This document shows positions 60,052 through 64,000 of a DNA stretch of 64,000 nucleotides, in pieces. The notes beneath the pieces were generated by a model. It saw only the letters and a list, made by a program, of their open reading frames with translations. It was not told where the DNA came from and ran no database searches. Source of the DNA: Pyropia yezoensis (lineage: Eukaryota; Rhodophyta; Bangiophyceae; Bangiales; Bangiaceae). The first letter of the stretch is position 1. Every line of letters starts with the position of its first letter. The position numbers and the translations under genes were made by a program. The DNA lies in contig CM020619.1 in assembly GCA_009829735.1 (NCBI GenBank), forward strand, positions 21,694,671-21,758,670, in the 5' to 3' direction.

Positions 60052-63000
60052 TTACAGTAGGCGTCGTCGCCTCATGTAAGGCATGAGTAGTTGGCGGGGT
60101 ATATTCGCCGCCTGTTCCCAGGTGGGTGAGTCGTATCCGACCCACATAACCTTGACGTACCAGGGTCCCTGGTAGGTCCGGGTCGGTGTGTCCGACCACG
60201 CTCTCTACTTGGTATGGAATCCCCATCCGGTCCACCGGGTCATCTGACCGGTGGGTTGTAAGAGCTTCAGTAGCAACCCAGCCGGTACCGGCTGAGGCTG
60301 TTCCGGCATCGGAGCAGGTGTGACGTCATTCATGCTGATGCGTTGAATCTCCGTATCGGAGTGTAAGATAACAGAGTGGTCATCTCTGTGGAGGATCTGG
60401 TACGGTCCCTTGACCGGTTGCATAAGCTTGTTCCCTCGGAACTTCTGGTGTCTGATATAGACCCAGTCACCTGTTACCAGGGTTGCGTTGCGCACCCGTA
60501 GTCGGGCGTCGAAGTTCTTCTTATACCGAAGTTGTGTTCCTGTCAAGGGCACCCTTGAGCTTAGGAATCATCCACGATAGCTTGGCCAAACCAAGCTAGG
60601 TGGATGCGTTCGGCGGGTCGGCCCTTCGGTGTATCATACCGAGTGCACCTGCCGGGTGGCAGCGTCAAGTTACCGACGCCTAGTGGCATGACCCACTCCA
60701 GCGGAGCAATGTTTTGTGCTCCGATGTGGCCTGGCATTGGTATGCCAGGGTGAGTACGGACAGAAGCCTGTCCCAAGTGTTCGTGTGCTCGGCCACGTAG
60801 CACTGTAGCATCTTTACGATGGTGCGGTTGAACCGCTCCACCTGCCCGTTGGACTGCGGGTGGTAGTCGGATGCCCCGACGTGGTTCGATACCGAACATG
60901 CCCAGGACCTTAGTGCAGAATGCCGACGTAAGGTTTGCTCCGTTATCGGAGAGGAGTTGCTTCATGACTCCGTATGCACTGATCCAGTGGTCAACCACTG
61001 CGTTCATGATCGCGTATGCCGTATCATTCGGGATGGCTGCCGCTCTTGACAGCTTAGTGAAGCGGTCAGACATGACCAGGATGTACCTGTTCCCTTCTTC
61101 CGTTATCGAAGTGGCCCGAGTATGTCGATAGCGACTTGCTCGTTGGGCCCATCAGGTGGGAATAGCTTCATGGCAGACGCCCGCCTATGTAGACTCATGC
61201 GGTTACGTGCACAGGGTGGCATCCCCTTACGTGGTCGACCACGTCGACGGCCATTGCTGGCCAGTAGAAGAACCTTCGCATTGCTGCGAACATACGTGAA
61301 CCCCCCGGGTGTCCGGCTGTAGGGTTCTCATGTTCTCGTTTCATGACGGCTTGCCGTAAGGACACGGGAACCACGACTTGATGTCGTCCATCGGCGGGTG
61401 CCCGCCGGTATATGAGTCCGTCTTCGTTCTCGGAGAAGATGCCGGCCGTACCGGCCAGGAGGTTAGCACGATGACGTCTACAGTCATCGTCGTTGGCCTG
61501 TGCCTCGCGGAAGTCCGCGAGGGTCAATGGGCACGCAAGGTGTGCCATGGTATGGTCAGCCATACCCTGGGTAGCATTACCCACCATGCACACCGGTACT
61601 ACCGGGATGTCCTCGTCCACCGGGCGGGTATCCCCGCTCGGGGTGTCGAGTCGAGACAACGCGTCTCCGAGGTGGTGGGTTGACCCAGCCTTATACACCG
61701 TGCGGTAGTCGTGCTCGGCCATCTTCAGCCTCCATCGGGCTAGCCTCCCATGGCTATCGGAATCCTTGTCACCAAGGTTGAGGAGCCATCGTAGGGGTTC
61801 GTGGTCGGACCTCACGATGAACCTGGAGCCCTCCAGGTATGGACGGAGCAGTTGCACTGCCCATATAACTCCGAGGCATTCACGCTCGGTGGCACTATAG
61901 TTCCGCTCAGCCGGGTTGAGTGTCCGGCTGAAGTACCCTACCGGACGTAGGTCCGGGATAACGTTGTCGGTACCTATCAACGTCTCTCCCTGTAACAGGG
62001 TGCATCCCACTTGTGTATCACACGCATCGACATCGATGACGAAGGTACCCCGTCTATGCGGTATCGCAAGGACGGGTGGGGCTAGTAGGGCTCGCTTCAG
62101 CGACTCGAATGCCTCCTCTTCGCTAGGCGAAGGGGGTTGGAGTACCTTGGGTAAGGTACTGCTCGTAAGAACCGTTAACGGTTTAGCTATCCGAGCGAAG
62201 TCCTTGACGAACCGTCGGTATACATTGCACATTCCCAGGAAGCTCTTGAGCTGCGTCTGGGTGTTAGGGAACCGGGCATCCCGGAGTGCCCGGGTATTGG
62301 CTTCGAGTACCCCTAGTTTACCAGGGGTTATCTGGTGGCCCAGATACTCGACCGTCTGTTGGAAGAAGGCGCACTTCTTCAGACGCAGGGTTACCCCGGC
62401 GTTCCTCAAGAGGGTGAGTACCTCGTCAACATGTTGTACATGGTCATCCATGTTACGCGAGAAGACGATGACGTCATCGAGGTACACTAGGCAGTTACGC
62501 CACTTCACCCCCGACAGTATGATGTCGATAGCCCGCTGGAATGTAGCGGGGGCGTTGGACAATCCGAAGGGCATCCTTAGGAACTCGTACACTCCACTGT
62601 GACAGACGAATGCCGTCTTGGGGATATCCTCGTCCGCCACCGGGATCTGCCAGTATCCGGCATTGCAGTCGATGGTGGTAAACACCGTAGCCTCCCCCAG
62701 GGAGTCGATGCATTCATCCATCCTTGGTAAAGGGTATGAGTCCTTCTTGGTAACCAAGTTGAGGCGTCGATAATCGATGCAAAACCGAGGGGTTTGATCC
62801 TTCTTCGGCACGATAACGACTGGGGCACCCCATTCCGACATCAAAGGTCGGATCACCTTAGCTTCACTCATCCTCTTCACTTCTCCATCAACGATCTCTC
62901 GTTGCATAGGTCCCGCTCGGTGCGGTTGTGAGCGGGCGGGTCGTGCGCCTGGTACCAGGTCAATACGATGTTGGGTTGCCCCAATGGTACCCAAGGCCCC

Positions 63001-64000
63001 GCCTGTCCACATGACGTCATGCTTTCTTAGCATCCGTCGTACCCCTTCGGCTACCGAAGGGGGAAGGTGGTCGAGGTCAGCCTCGGCCAGTGCCTTCAAG
63101 GCCTCTTGGTCCTTTGGCGGCAGGTCCGCCGGAGCCGCCGATGGGTTAGGCTTCCCGTCATCGGGTTGCTGTCGCTCGGTGGTCTCGGCGACCGCCAGTA
63201 CTTCGAGTGGTTCCACTTGACCTTCCTTATCAGGGGTAAGGATATCTCCTTCGTAGAGTTCGGCAATCCCGAGGATAGTTCCCTTCGGGAGGGTGACTGC
63301 CTTACGGCGATAGTTCGCCATCACTAGGAGGGACGACCCTCCTGCTGGGAGGTCTATGAGACCGTTGGCCATGGTCAAACCATGGCGCTTGTACGTCCGT
63401 AGGTTGGACTGGACTCTGCAGATGCCTGCGAGGTCGCAGTTAACCGGGAGGACTGTCTCTGACAACGGCTCAAAGCGAGTTCGCTTGGCCAACCGAAGTG
63501 TCTTCGGCTCGACGCTTGCGTACACCTCAGCCACGTTAACGTGGCTTCCTTGTAGCGTCAGGTCCCTGACGATAGCCGTGTGTCCTCGCTTCGTCCCGTC
63601 GGCTTCTTGAAGCTCGACGGTCCTCCGGCCTGGCCGGATTGCATCAACGTGAACGTTGATGAAGGTGCACCCCAGTATGCAGGGCACCGATAGCGTTTCA
63701 CATACCAGGAAGTCAACTTCCGTGGTGAGATCCCCGATGGTAACCTGCAGCGACATCGCTGCGGTCGTACGAATGAGTCGACCATTCGCGTCCTTGATGG
63801 TGGGTCCCCGAGTCACTCTGACTCGTGGAAGCCACTTGTCCGGGAGGGTATCCTTCCGGATAAGGTTGGGTCCAGCCCCTGTGTCCAGTACAGGGTAGTA
63901 CGATCGTGTCGACTGGGGGTCAACCCCCAGTGTGGCTGATACCTTGAAGTTCTCCAAGGTAAACAACACATGTCCTACACCGATATCCGGTGTAGCTCGG
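60052..64000 (-). pseudogene. copy B of Ty3 pol, frame broken in integrase, running out of the window
   Basis: Intact and, as far as I can read, identical to copy A from the window end down to 61195 (protease Asp, RT YLDD and RNase H all present). It is broken by indels in the integrase and chromodomain part, for example near 61214, 61108, 60875, 60740, 60712, 60588, 60540, 60270 and 60225. The stop equivalent is at 60052. Confidence 0.82.

Larger units (their letters stand above)
58510..64000 (-). mobile_element. second, truncated copy of the Ty3 element (copy B), possibly an assembly artefact
   Basis: Matches copy A from 50911 to 56400 with an offset of 7,597-7,600 bp. Differences are almost all 1-nt indels, confined to about 58510-61220. 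I see none from there to the window end. Confidence 0.85.

Noticed and set aside
1-64000. CRISPR arrays, bacterial operons or ribosome binding sites
   Set aside because: Spliceosomal introns, SNARE, NatC, Hint and hAT/Ty3 content show a eukaryotic nuclear genome; no spacer-repeat array seen.

Overview
The window looks like nuclear DNA of a bangiophyte red alga, a Porphyra/Pyropia-like organism. This is inferred from several signs taken together: very high GC with long Ala/Gly/Pro homopolymer tracts in coding regions, compact genes with few introns, tRNA genes with an insertion in the D-loop, a GH27 alpha-galactosidase (red algae store floridoside) and eukaryotic secretory genes. No species assignment was computed.

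Layout. 1-12 kb holds host genes: an AGC-type protein kinase with a very long low-complexity tail, a short-chain dehydrogenase, a small plastid/thylakoid-lumen-type protein, a tRNA-Arg(CCG) and a secreted vanadium-haloperoxidase/PAP2-like protein with a changed active-site motif. 12.5-22.1 kb is an accessory island. Two identical 382-bp inverted arms, each carrying a tRNA-Arg(CCG), flank a complete 8,165-bp hAT transposon (13368-21532) with 16-bp terminal inverted repeats, a perfect 8-bp target-site duplication and an intact transposase. 22.9-46.7 kb is again host genes: an unknown coiled-coil protein, NAA35/MAK10 (NatC auxiliary subunit), a SHAQKYF-class MYB-related factor, a kelch-propeller/Hint (Hedgehog-type autoprocessing) fusion protein, the R-SNARE SEC22 in four exons, and a membrane-anchored alpha-galactosidase.

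From about 46.9 kb to the end the sequence is mobile DNA. A decayed second hAT is interrupted by a Ty3-type LTR retrotransposon whose gag-pol runs on the minus strand. This element carries an extra long open reading frame on the opposite strand, convergent with pol. The two reading frames meet at a cluster of small tandem hairpins. A 500-N scaffold gap at 58010-58509 is followed by a second copy of the same element about 7.6 kb downstream. The first 2.7 kb of that copy are littered with single-base indels and the rest looks identical to the first copy, so it may be an assembly artefact rather than a real second element.

Strongest leads: the kelch-Hint fusion, the tRNA-Arg genes with D-loop insertions of two different lengths, the convergent extra gene of the Ty3 element with its hairpin array, and the intact hAT nested in a palindromic tRNA duplication. 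Exon joins come from reading splice signals and family alignment by eye. Family calls come from motif recognition, not database searches.
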